This document shows positions 1 through 5,967 of a stretch of 8,205 nt of DNA, one piece after another. The notes below the pieces were generated by a model. It did no database searches. It had not been told where the DNA came from and was given only the letters and a program-made list of their open reading frames with translations. Origin of the DNA: Planctomycetaceae bacterium (lineage in GTDB: Bacteria; Planctomycetota; Planctomycetia; Planctomycetales; Planctomycetaceae); contig DOCI01000036.1 of the NCBI GenBank assembly GCA_003503535.1, positions 2,881-11,085 on the forward strand. The letters are read 5' to 3'. Positions within the stretch are counted from its first letter, which is position 1. Each line of letters opens with the position of its first letter. A program made the translations under genes and the position numbers.

Positions 1-844
1 GCATGATCTGCTCGCGACTAACCGACGTTTTGATATTGTCGATATCGACATTGACCGCCACCCGTACATCATCAATGTAATCTATCGCCGAGAGGATGTC
101 GTTACGATACATCTCTTTGAGCTGCTGAATTCGCTGCAGGACACGATCGTTGAACGGATCGTTTTCGGAAGACTCCTGATGTGCAATCCCACGACCGAGA
201 TCGAGGACGGTCACATCACCCGGTTTCAAATTCGCTTTCATGCCCGAGATCGAAACGCGAATCGCATGCACCAGTGTTTGTGGAATTTCGTGACCGGGTT
301 TGGGACGAACTGAAACAGTGGCCGTCGTTCTCGGCTGAGCTGGCCAGCGGGCTTTCTCTTCCTGATCCCAGACGACATTTGCGTAATCGATATCCGGCAA
401 AGCCGAGAGCATTTGACTGGCAAGTTTTGCGCGAGCGATTTCCTTACGGGTATCCATCTGTTTGTTGTTGGCGAAGGGGCCAATGTCGGTGTATTGCTGC
501 TCCCACTCTTCGGCCCAGTTCTGAGGCAGACTGCCTGCTGCCAGGAGAGCCGCGTTGTATTCTTCGACTTTATTGGCGGGGACGAGCAATCGCTGGCCTC
601 GACGTTTGAAGTCCGTTTTGCCCTGACTGATCAGCGTTTCTTCAGCACGAATCAATTCGGCGACCGAAAAAGTCTTTCCGACAGAAACCGGTGAGTAACT
701 TCCTTCCCCCGAACCATTCCATGCCAGATATCCGAACCCACCAAGAATCAAGACCGTCACCGTGACCATGGTCATCCGTTGGCTGACCGGCATCGACACG
801 AATAAATCGCGGAACTGACGATATGTTTCTTTGAAGATGTCCAT
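1..844 (-). CDS. fliF: Flagellar MS-ring protein FliF, N-terminal part (cut by window edge)
   Basis: FliF forms the inner-membrane MS ring, the platform for the export gate, rod and C ring. The 281 residues present (MDIFKETYRQ...SREQIM) stay open to the left edge. A short cytoplasmic N-terminus is followed by one hydrophobic helix at about residues 24-42 (TMVTVTVLILGGFGYLAW). A YscJ/FliF-type periplasmic ring-building region follows (about 55-225), with LLVPANKVEEYNAALLAAGSLP, then TATVSVRPKPGHEIP, then LKPGDVTVLDLGRG. These match the usual 'asV.l.p..g..l' and 'gL.p.dVtvvD..G' blocks. The ATG at 844 is the first after an in-frame TAA about 20 bases upstream, with a weak GGGA just before it. 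The gene follows fliE by 61 bases. Full-length FliF is usually over 500 residues, so the second ring domain, second helix and FliG-binding tail are missing because of the window edge, not truncation. The family call is firm; similarity to model FliF is modest. Confidence 0.93.
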   Translation of the reverse strand, partial: MDIFKETYRQFRDLFVSMPVSQRMTMVTVTVLILGGFGYLAWNGSGEGSYSPVSVGKTFSVAELIRAEETLISQGKTDFKRRGQRLLVPANKVEEYNAALLAAGSLPQNWAEEWEQQYTDIGPFANNKQMDTRKEIARAKLASQMLSALPDIDYANVVWDQEEKARWPAQPRTTATVSVRPKPGHEIPQTLVHAIRVSISGMKANLKPGDVTVLDLGRGIAHQESSENDPFNDRVLQRIQQLKEMYRNDILSAIDYIDDVRVAVNVDIDNIKTSVSREQIM

Positions 845-905
845 ATTCCCAATCTTTGAGAATTAAGTCCGTATTAGTAATTTTGAGAGCAGTGAAATTA
901 AACAA

Positions 906-1214
906 TTACATCCGCATCTGCTGAATTTCCTGGTACGCACTGACCACTTTATTCCGCACCTGCATCATCATTTTGAGAGCCATGTCGGCTTTCTTCATAC
1001 TGGTAAAAACTTCCGCGGACGTGATATCACCACCCATCAATCGGGTTTCGATATTCTGCTCGGCTGTGTGTCCCAGATTGCTCGTTTCCTGGATCGAATC
1101 GAACAGCATCTTCTGAAAATCGACCGGCTGGGATCCTTCAGTACTCGTGACTGGCGGATTCCAGGTTGGCAACTTCGCAGGAGTGATAGAGGTTGGCAGA
1201 ATCGATGGATTCAT
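906..1214 (-). CDS. fliE: Flagellar hook-basal body protein FliE
   Basis: FliE is the small adaptor joining the FliF MS ring to the proximal rod and is among the first proteins exported. The 102 residues match the usual family length. The C-terminal half carries the signature: SAEVFTSMKKADMALKMMMQVRNKVVSAYQEIQQM (about 66-100), corresponding to the family pattern of AEV...KAD.AL..M.QVRNK.V.AYQEI..M. The N-terminal 30 residues are low-complexity and rich in Pro, Thr and Ser, as expected of an exported, partly disordered end. GAGG at 1225-1228, ten bases before the ATG, is a plausible ribosome binding site. It lies 44 bases after flgC and 61 bases before fliF, in the classic flgB-flgC-fliE-fliF order. 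Confidence 0.97.
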   Translation of the reverse strand: MNPSILPTSITPAKLPTWNPPVTSTEGSQPVDFQKMLFDSIQETSNLGHTAEQNIETRLMGGDITSAEVFTSMKKADMALKMMMQVRNKVVSAYQEIQQMRM

Positions 1215-1258
1215 GTGATGTTTTCCTCAGGGAGGAGAGGTGGAGTGTTCGGAAGGGA

Positions 1259-1660
1259 TCAGGCGAGAATTCGCAGGGCCATGTCGCCAATTTTCTGAGT
1301 GGTATTGAACGAGACGACGTTGGCTTCGTAGGCACGAGATGCTTCTAATGCATTTACGAACTCTGTGACAAGATTGATATTTGGGTAACTGACATAACCT
1401 TCACCATCCGCATCGGGATGATTCGGTTCGTAAACTCTGCGAGGATCGGAAGTTGTGTCTTTTTCAACCTGATATTCAACCCCTGCCGCTTTGCCGTCAG
1501 ATTTTTCCGCGGAAAAGGCAACGAACCGTCTTTGAAACGGAGCGGTATTTCCTTCGGCATCCCGAGTGGTGTTGATATTGGCCACGTTCTCGGCAATTGT
1601 GTTGAGCCGTTGTCGTTGAGAAACCAGACCACTGGTAATGATGTCGATTGTGCGAAACAT
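1259..1660 (-). CDS. flgC: Flagellar basal-body rod protein FlgC
   Basis: FlgC is a proximal rod subunit exported through the flagellar type III apparatus. The 133 residues match the family length. The N-terminal rod helix has the characteristic LNTIAENVANINTTRDAEG (about 19-37), followed by PFQRRFVAF. Near the C-terminus are RRVYEPNHPDADGEGYVSYPN (about 74-94), then NLVTEFVNALEASRAYEANV and a final helix ending TTQKIGDMALRILA. The HPDA..GYV.YPN and ASRAYEANV blocks are diagnostic of FlgC rather than FlgB, FlgF or FlgG. The start is supported by AGGAG at 1667-1671, six bases before the ATG, the clearest Shine-Dalgarno site in the window. It follows flgB by 52 bases and precedes fliE by 44. 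Confidence 0.97.
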   Translation of the reverse strand: MFRTIDIITSGLVSQRQRLNTIAENVANINTTRDAEGNTAPFQRRFVAFSAEKSDGKAAGVEYQVEKDTTSDPRRVYEPNHPDADGEGYVSYPNINLVTEFVNALEASRAYEANVVSFNTTQKIGDMALRILA

Positions 1661-1712
1661 GAGTGACTCCTGTGTTTTAATGTTCTAGATGAGCAAGTTG
1701 ATTCAGTTTGCC

Positions 1713-2252
1713 TTAAACGACACGCTCGCTGATCACCGTCTCAAGCATGCTCATTTGAGATCGCATCACTTCGATGGCGAATCCCTGGAGGGATGCGTTC
1801 TTCACCATTTCCATCGACTCCATTTCGATACTGCGGTTGGCTCCATCGTGGAAAGTCAGGTTCCGGTTGTTCACCGAATCTGCAACGGAAAGCGACTTTG
1901 GAAAATAATCTTCGAGTTTCGGCTGAATCTGTCCCATTTGTCCGGTGGAGTTGAGCACCGAAGGATTTCCCAGACTTGCCTGCTGCCAATGCAGTTGTGA
2001 TAGGGAAGGGCTGTCCGGAGACTGTCCCAGCACATTCGGCAGCATCGGTTGCGGATGAGCGTTGTGCCTGCGTGCCTGGATGGCCTGTTTGAGCGATTCT
2101 TCAAATTTGTCAACAGACAGATCGCGCGTGCGATAATCGGGTGTATCAATATTGGCGATATTTCCCGCGAGCACCTGATGCCGCTTCTGACCAAAAATGG
2201 CGGCCTGCTCCAGGATGGGAATTGTTGTCTGTTGTAAGATGGGATCAAGCAT
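1713..2252 (-). CDS. flgB: Flagellar basal-body rod protein FlgB with a long middle insertion
   Basis: FlgB is a proximal rod protein that contacts FliE and FlgC. The N-terminus has the rod signature RHQVLAGNIANIDTPDYRTRDL (about 24-45), with the NIAN.DTP.Y core. The C-terminus holds the expected DGANRSIEMESMEMVKNASL block (136-155) and the closing amphipathic helix QGFAIEVMRSQMSMLETVISERV. At 179 residues it is longer than the roughly 130-140 typical of the family. The excess is a Gln/Pro/Ser-rich stretch at about residues 60-125 (HNAHPQPMLPNVLGQSPDSP...) with no recognisable motif, where model FlgB has a short variable loop. It is the first rod gene of the cluster, 96 bases after the FlgN-like gene, and a paired palindromic repeat occupies that gap. 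The start has only a weak CGGA before it, but the N-terminal helix fits. Confidence 0.94.
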   Translation of the reverse strand: MLDPILQQTTIPILEQAAIFGQKRHQVLAGNIANIDTPDYRTRDLSVDKFEESLKQAIQARRHNAHPQPMLPNVLGQSPDSPSLSQLHWQQASLGNPSVLNSTGQMGQIQPKLEDYFPKSLSVADSVNNRNLTFHDGANRSIEMESMEMVKNASLQGFAIEVMRSQMSMLETVISERVV

Positions 2253-2277
2253 GATGTTGTCCGCGTACTGTTAAGCT

Positions 2278-2345
2278 GTAGGCCAGGCACTGCCTGACAT
2301 GAATAATTATGGACGTCGAATTTCGTCAGGCAGTGCCTGATCTAC
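2278..2345. repeat. Paired palindromic repeat with 21-bp inverted arms
   Basis: The arm at 2278-2298 (GTAGGCCAGGCACTGCCTGAC) and the arm at 2325-2345 (GTCAGGCAGTGCCTGATCTAC) are inverted copies matching at 19 of 21 positions; the inner 15 bp are perfect. The 26-base spacer is AT-rich. Each arm also contains its own near-perfect palindrome, CAGGCA-C-TGCCTG and CAGGCA-G-TGCCTG, which differ only at the central base. The transcript could therefore form one long hairpin or two small ones. It lies wholly between the stop of the FlgN-like gene and the start of flgB. There is no T-run after it on the minus strand, so it is not a typical intrinsic terminator. From memory, CAGGCA-N-TGCCTG units are dispersed in planctomycete genomes; this was not checked. 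Confidence 0.85.
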
Positions 2346-2348
2346 GCA

Positions 2349-2798
2349 TTAAAAATTACTGTCAAAATGAGAGGATTGATCGTCATCGTGATAAGCATCC
2401 TGAACCGCAATTCCACCAGAGACCAACTCGAGTTGAGCACGCGTGTGATCCCGCTGAGATTGCATTTGCTGAGTACATGCCGCTTCCTTTTGCATCACTT
2501 CAGCCAGATTCTGCTCGGTGGCGTCGAGCAATTGCTCGCACTTCGAGCGGATCTGAGAATTCAGAGAATCCCTCAAGTCACGCCACTGTTGCTGCAGTGG
2601 TGGTTCTCCATTGGAGTATTGATGTAAGGCTTCGATCACGGTTTGTTTCCGCATCAGTAGTTCAATCAAGCCGCTATAATCCTCACTGGAAATGAAGGTC
2701 GATTGCTCGTCCGTCAACTCTGTCAATAAACGACTGTATTCAAATCGATGTTGAAAGATAGACTGCATCTCATCAGCAGAATATTGTTTCGTAGTCAT
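2349..2798 (-). CDS. FlgN-like coiled-coil protein, probable flagellar export chaperone
   Basis: A 149-residue, mostly helical, hydrophilic protein with no signal peptide or membrane segment. Residues 11-60 show the FlgN-type pattern: a helix (FEYSRLLTELTDEQSTF), then SSEDYSGLIELLMRKQTVIEALHQ, where an acidic turn leads into a 'L..LL..K..vIe.L' helix. A second long helix spans about 68-125 (QQQWRDLRDSLNSQIRSKCEQLLDATEQNLAEVMQKE). FlgN proteins are cytosolic chaperones for the hook-filament junction proteins FlgK and FlgL. Position just before flgB supports a flagellar role. The call rests on pattern and context, as FlgN sequences diverge strongly; an unrelated helical protein remains possible. 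I chose the ATG at 2798, which leaves 43 bases after the TPR gene; an in-frame ATG at 2882 would add 28 residues of poor composition that overlap that gene's end. The tail is acidic and likely disordered (YHDDDQSSHFDSNF). Confidence 0.62.
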   Translation of the reverse strand: MTTKQYSADEMQSIFQHRFEYSRLLTELTDEQSTFISSEDYSGLIELLMRKQTVIEALHQYSNGEPPLQQQWRDLRDSLNSQIRSKCEQLLDATEQNLAEVMQKEAACTQQMQSQRDHTRAQLELVSGGIAVQDAYHDDDQSSHFDSNF

Positions 2799-2841
2799 AA
2801 ATTGTCTTTCAGTAGCTCGATCGATTGTCAAATGTATGAGT

Positions 2842-5526
2842 TCAATTGAATGTTTGGGGATCCGTATCGATTGCCAGGTCATACAGGCGAATGGATTGTT
2901 CGAGTAGTTTTTCCCATTCCTGCTTGGTGAAATTCGTTGATGTCTGTGGGAATGGACCTGGAATCTGATTTAAGATCACGCGAGCCTGTTCCAACTGACG
3001 CCGAGCTTCTGCATAAGCATTCAAATTGCGATAACATTCCGCGATGCGATAGTAGGCAATCAGAATGACAGGTTGCCCGGCAAAATAAAAAGCGGCATTG
3101 CTGTATAAGTCGATGGCTTTGCGGTAGGAATCGTCATCGTTTTCAAATTGACCAAGATCGAATTGAATGTGAGCCGGTTCGAAATAGGAATCGCGCAGAA
3201 ATTGCTTGGAAATACTATCGAGTTTGCCACGTTGGTCCAGCAACGATAACTCTTCACTGAGGATCTGATACTGTTGACTGGATTGATCCAGATAGCGATA
3301 GATTTCGCTTTTGAGTTCCTGCTTCATGTTTTCTGTTTCTGCCATGCGCAACTGCGATTCAGGACGTCGAGCCCGGAATCGCAATCCTTTGGCGAGTAAC
3401 CAGCGGGCTTCGTGGATCGATTCATGATCGGGTATACGTCTCACAAATTCATCGAGCCATTGAATGGCTTCTTCGACTCGTTCATAGCGCTGGTCCTGTT
3501 GTGGAGATTGAGCCTTTGCTGGCGTTTTTGGCTTGAGTTGCAGAAAGTCTGGGCGGGTTTCAGTGACATGAAACAGTGTCCGCCCCAATGCAAACAAAGC
3601 CTGTTGCCATTCAGTGGCTTCCGGTGTGAGCGGACTTTCGAGAATCAGTGACCGCCAGACTTCTATCGCTTCATCGGTTTGTCCGTTTTCAAGCAATGCA
3701 CGCCCCAGCAAGAGTTGGGCATCGTAAACAAGTTGATCTTTGGGATAGTCGCGGATCGTCGCCTGCAGTATTTGGATGGCCTGCTCGATTCGGGGTTCTT
3801 CATCGTAACCATCCAGATCGAGTAGTAATTTTGCTTTGAAATTGAAAGCCGCAGGTAAGCCCGTTCTGGGATTCGAGGCGATGTATCGATCGAGCATTCG
3901 TAATGCATTTTCAAAATCGTTGCCCCGACGATAATATTCGCTCGATTCCCAGAGAGTTTGAGCGTATCGATTGGTCGCCCGAGAACTGTTAGCCAGTTGT
4001 GCATATGCATGCCCGACATTTTTCCAATGATCCTGCACATCCTGAAATTTTATGACATCGTTCGTTTGAGATTCATACTCGTGAGAAATCAACTCCGCGC
4101 GCTTCCGGCTCACGAGTGCGGTCAATCCATTCGTGTATCCTGCGCTGAATAGAGGAACCATTTTCTGAGTCAGTTCGTGCGCCAGGCGATATTGCTCGTA
4201 ACTCTCGGAATTCCCCCAGTCTTCCCAGGCATTCCGAATCAATTGGCGTGCTTCATCCAGATCGATCCAGGGATTAGCAAACTGATCGGTCGATTCGACA
4301 TTCGACAAGGCGTGTAGAAAATAAGTAAGTGATTCTTCGTGAAGACCTCGTTTGCGTGCGATATCTCCGGCATACATGTTCGCTGGAAAGTAGACAGTGG
4401 AATCAGAAACTGCTGCTGGTTTACTAAAGTGTTTCAGTGCAACATCGAACCGATCTTCTGCAGCATATGTCATTCCCATCAGAAAATGTCCCTGCAGGAT
4501 CAATTTCTGCTCTAAACCCGATTTCATATCGATAATCTGACTTAACAGCTCGCGAGCTTCTTCCGGTTTCTTTTGATCCAGAAGGATCCGAGCTTTGAGA
4601 ATTATGAGATTATCATGCAATTCTGCCAGTCGTTCCAGGGAGAGTTCATCGACAAAATCGAGTTCTTTTATACTGTTAGCCGTTTGAGTTGCTGCGACAA
4701 GATCGCCATCCTGTCGCTGTAAATCAGCTAAACATAGTGTTGCCAGATGGCGTTTTTCTAATTCAGAATATTCGAGCTTATCTGTCTCGGGTACTTCGCC
4801 AGCTTCTGAATCAGCGTCGCTGAGCTGGGGTTCTGGAATTGAAAACTCGTGTCTGAGTCCCTGAATAATTTCGGAACGTTTCTTGTGTTGTTCAATGATA
4901 TTGGTCGGATGAACCAATGAGGATTTCAGCACGTTGGGATCGAGATAACACTGCGCAAGCATCAGAATGATATCATCGCGATCTTCCTCTGCGATATCGT
5001 AAGCCGATTCGAGAATTTCCCGGGCATCGTAGATTTGTCCCAGTTTGTAATAGCAGGAGCCCAAGGCGTATTGCCAGCTGGGAATCAATTCCACCATCAG
5101 CGATTTTTGATTCGCTCTTTCCAGATAGCGCATTGCCAGTCGGTATGTCGGCTCGACGATTCCCTCGTACCCGACTGCGGCTTCCTGAGAAACCCGCTCG
5201 GCTTTACGAAACAGGGCAACACCGATGACATATTCGAGCGACCCCCCAATTTCCGGTTCCGCGACACCATCATCCAACATTTGTATGGCCTGCATATAGG
5301 CCGTTCGTGTTCGTCCTTGTCGAAGGAATTCGATTGACTCCACCGTCTTTTCCAGAGGGGTCATCTCCGGCTCACTGATCATCACCCAGATTCCCGTCGG
5401 CAATCCGATCCCAATTATGATAGCCAGCGCCAGCATGGGATAGATTCCGAACATCGACGTGCTCGATTGTTCAATCGGCAAGTCGTCGAGATCGGTATCA
5501 GATTCGACAGGAGGAGTTGCGGCCAT
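2842..5526 (-). CDS. Large membrane-anchored tetratricopeptide-repeat protein
   Basis: This 894-residue protein has an acidic N-terminal tail (about 1-24) and one hydrophobic segment at about 26-50 (MFGIYPMLALAIIIGIGLPTGIWVMI), then a long helical domain. With no cleavage-site pattern, a single signal-anchor with the repeats outside the cytoplasm is likely, though the opposite orientation is possible. TPR-like helix pairs are visible at about 151-180 (WQYALGSCYYKLGQIYDAREILESA), 341-370, 525-553 (YYRRGNDFENALRMLDRYIASNP), 599-629 (AQLLLGRALLENGQTDEAIEVW) and 820-850 (AYYRIAECYRNLNAYAEARRQLEQA). An acidic linker lies near 231-250. No catalytic motif is seen, so a scaffold or protein-interaction role is the most that can be inferred. 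It appears to lead the unit containing the FlgN-like gene and flgBC-fliEF, 43 bases before the former, which suggests but does not prove a link to motility. The ATG at 5526 has no evident Shine-Dalgarno site; Met25 is an alternative that would still keep the membrane segment. Confidence 0.85.
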   Translation of the reverse strand: MAATPPVESDTDLDDLPIEQSSTSMFGIYPMLALAIIIGIGLPTGIWVMISEPEMTPLEKTVESIEFLRQGRTRTAYMQAIQMLDDGVAEPEIGGSLEYVIGVALFRKAERVSQEAAVGYEGIVEPTYRLAMRYLERANQKSLMVELIPSWQYALGSCYYKLGQIYDAREILESAYDIAEEDRDDIILMLAQCYLDPNVLKSSLVHPTNIIEQHKKRSEIIQGLRHEFSIPEPQLSDADSEAGEVPETDKLEYSELEKRHLATLCLADLQRQDGDLVAATQTANSIKELDFVDELSLERLAELHDNLIILKARILLDQKKPEEARELLSQIIDMKSGLEQKLILQGHFLMGMTYAAEDRFDVALKHFSKPAAVSDSTVYFPANMYAGDIARKRGLHEESLTYFLHALSNVESTDQFANPWIDLDEARQLIRNAWEDWGNSESYEQYRLAHELTQKMVPLFSAGYTNGLTALVSRKRAELISHEYESQTNDVIKFQDVQDHWKNVGHAYAQLANSSRATNRYAQTLWESSEYYRRGNDFENALRMLDRYIASNPRTGLPAAFNFKAKLLLDLDGYDEEPRIEQAIQILQATIRDYPKDQLVYDAQLLLGRALLENGQTDEAIEVWRSLILESPLTPEATEWQQALFALGRTLFHVTETRPDFLQLKPKTPAKAQSPQQDQRYERVEEAIQWLDEFVRRIPDHESIHEARWLLAKGLRFRARRPESQLRMAETENMKQELKSEIYRYLDQSSQQYQILSEELSLLDQRGKLDSISKQFLRDSYFEPAHIQFDLGQFENDDDSYRKAIDLYSNAAFYFAGQPVILIAYYRIAECYRNLNAYAEARRQLEQARVILNQIPGPFPQTSTNFTKQEWEKLLEQSIRLYDLAIDTDPQTFN

Positions 5527-5641
5527 GAGAGCCAGACACAGTTAAATGGGCGGGATAATCAGTGTTTTTGTGCGCGGAAAAACCTGAAGCCATCTTTGAT
5601 CGATGGCAGAAAATTGAGGATGAGAACTTTGACAGTAGGAA

Positions 5642-5671
5642 TCTTTAGAGAAAATTCCACATTTGTGTCAA
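5642..5671 (-). promoter_or_regulatory. Candidate promoter for the TPR-flagellar unit
   Basis: On the minus strand a perfect -35-like TTGACA (5671-5666) is followed after 18 bases by TAAAGA (5647-5642), which matches only three of six -10 positions. It lies about 115 bases before the TPR start and just downstream of the intrinsic terminator, where a promoter is needed if the RDD transcript ends there. The weak -10 keeps confidence low. I saw no sigma-54 (GG-N10-GC) or clear sigma-28 site in the spacer. Confidence 0.35.
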
Positions 5672-5714
5672 TATGACCAGGATTTTTGCAGTTTTTTCCA
5701 GGCATTGCACCAAC

Positions 5715-5751
5715 AAAAAAAGCAAGTCAAGTCATGTTCGACTCAACTCGC
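5715..5751 (-). terminator. Intrinsic terminator after the RDD gene
   Basis: Read on the minus strand, GCGAGTTGAGTC (5751-5740) pairs with GACTTGACTTGC (5733-5722) across a 6-base loop, giving a 12-bp stem with three G-U pairs. Seven T residues (5721-5715) follow immediately. This is the standard rho-independent layout. It lies 216 bases after the RDD stop codon, beyond the nested palindromic element, and before the candidate promoter of the next unit. It works only in the minus direction, since no T-run follows on the plus strand. Confidence 0.8.
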
Positions 5752-5789
5752 CTGAGCTAGACCATTTTCAAATGAAAACAGGAAAATAA

Positions 5790-5939
5790 TTAAACCCGGG
5801 TGACGGGGGCGCTCTCGAAGAGAAGCCCCCGAATTGTTGAACTTTCTGGGGCTTCGGCTGAAGTGGAGCGTCCCCGCCACCCCGGAGGTCCTTTTCAAGA
5901 TTTACAGGAAATCCGGTAACCAATCGGAACAGGGTTTAA
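5790..5939. repeat. 150-bp nested palindromic element with TTAAACCC ends
   Basis: Three nested inverted pairs share roughly one centre. The outer ends are TTAAACCC (5790-5797) and GGGTTTAA (5932-5939), a perfect 8-bp pair. The middle pair is GTGACGGGGGCGCTC (5800-5814) and GAGCGTCCCCGCCAC (5866-5880), with one mismatch and one G-U. The inner pair is GAAGCCCC (5822-5829) and GGGGCTTC (5848-5855). The element is much more GC-rich than its flanks and contains no open reading frame of note. The layout resembles a small non-autonomous palindromic element, or an intergenic repeat placed after the RDD stop. No target-site duplication is evident at the TTAAACCC ends. Confidence 0.7.
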
Positions 5940-5967
5940 ATGGTGTACGGTAGAGAGAAGTTTATTA

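Larger units (their letters stand above)
5527..5967. other. Non-coding spacer between the RDD gene and the TPR-flagellar unit
   Basis: No credible gene was found here. In minus-strand order the spacer holds a 150-bp nested palindromic element, an intrinsic terminator and a candidate sigma-70-like promoter, each listed separately. Between promoter and TPR start there is a small hairpin (GCCATC at 5589-5594 with GATGGC at 5602-5607, 7-base loop) that would lie in the 5' leader. The remaining sequence is AT-rich and shows nothing else I can support. Confidence 0.75.

Noticed and set aside
181..694. Plus-strand reading frames of 142 and 93 residues (181-609 and 413-694)
   Set aside because: They are antisense to fliF, whose frame gives a coherent ring-protein sequence throughout; their translations are Arg/Cys-rich and show no family pattern.
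642..905. 87-residue minus-strand frame covering the fliE-fliF gap
   Set aside because: It is out of frame with fliF and overlaps its first 200 bases; the fliF frame from 844 fits the family.
2278..2345. Intrinsic terminator between the FlgN-like gene and flgB
   Set aside because: The inverted repeat is strong but no T-run follows on the minus strand, so I list it as a repeat.
2799..2882. Upstream in-frame ATG (2882) for the FlgN-like gene
   Set aside because: It would overlap the end of the TPR gene by 41 bases and add 28 residues without helical or FlgN-like pattern; ATG 2798 fits the usual spacing.
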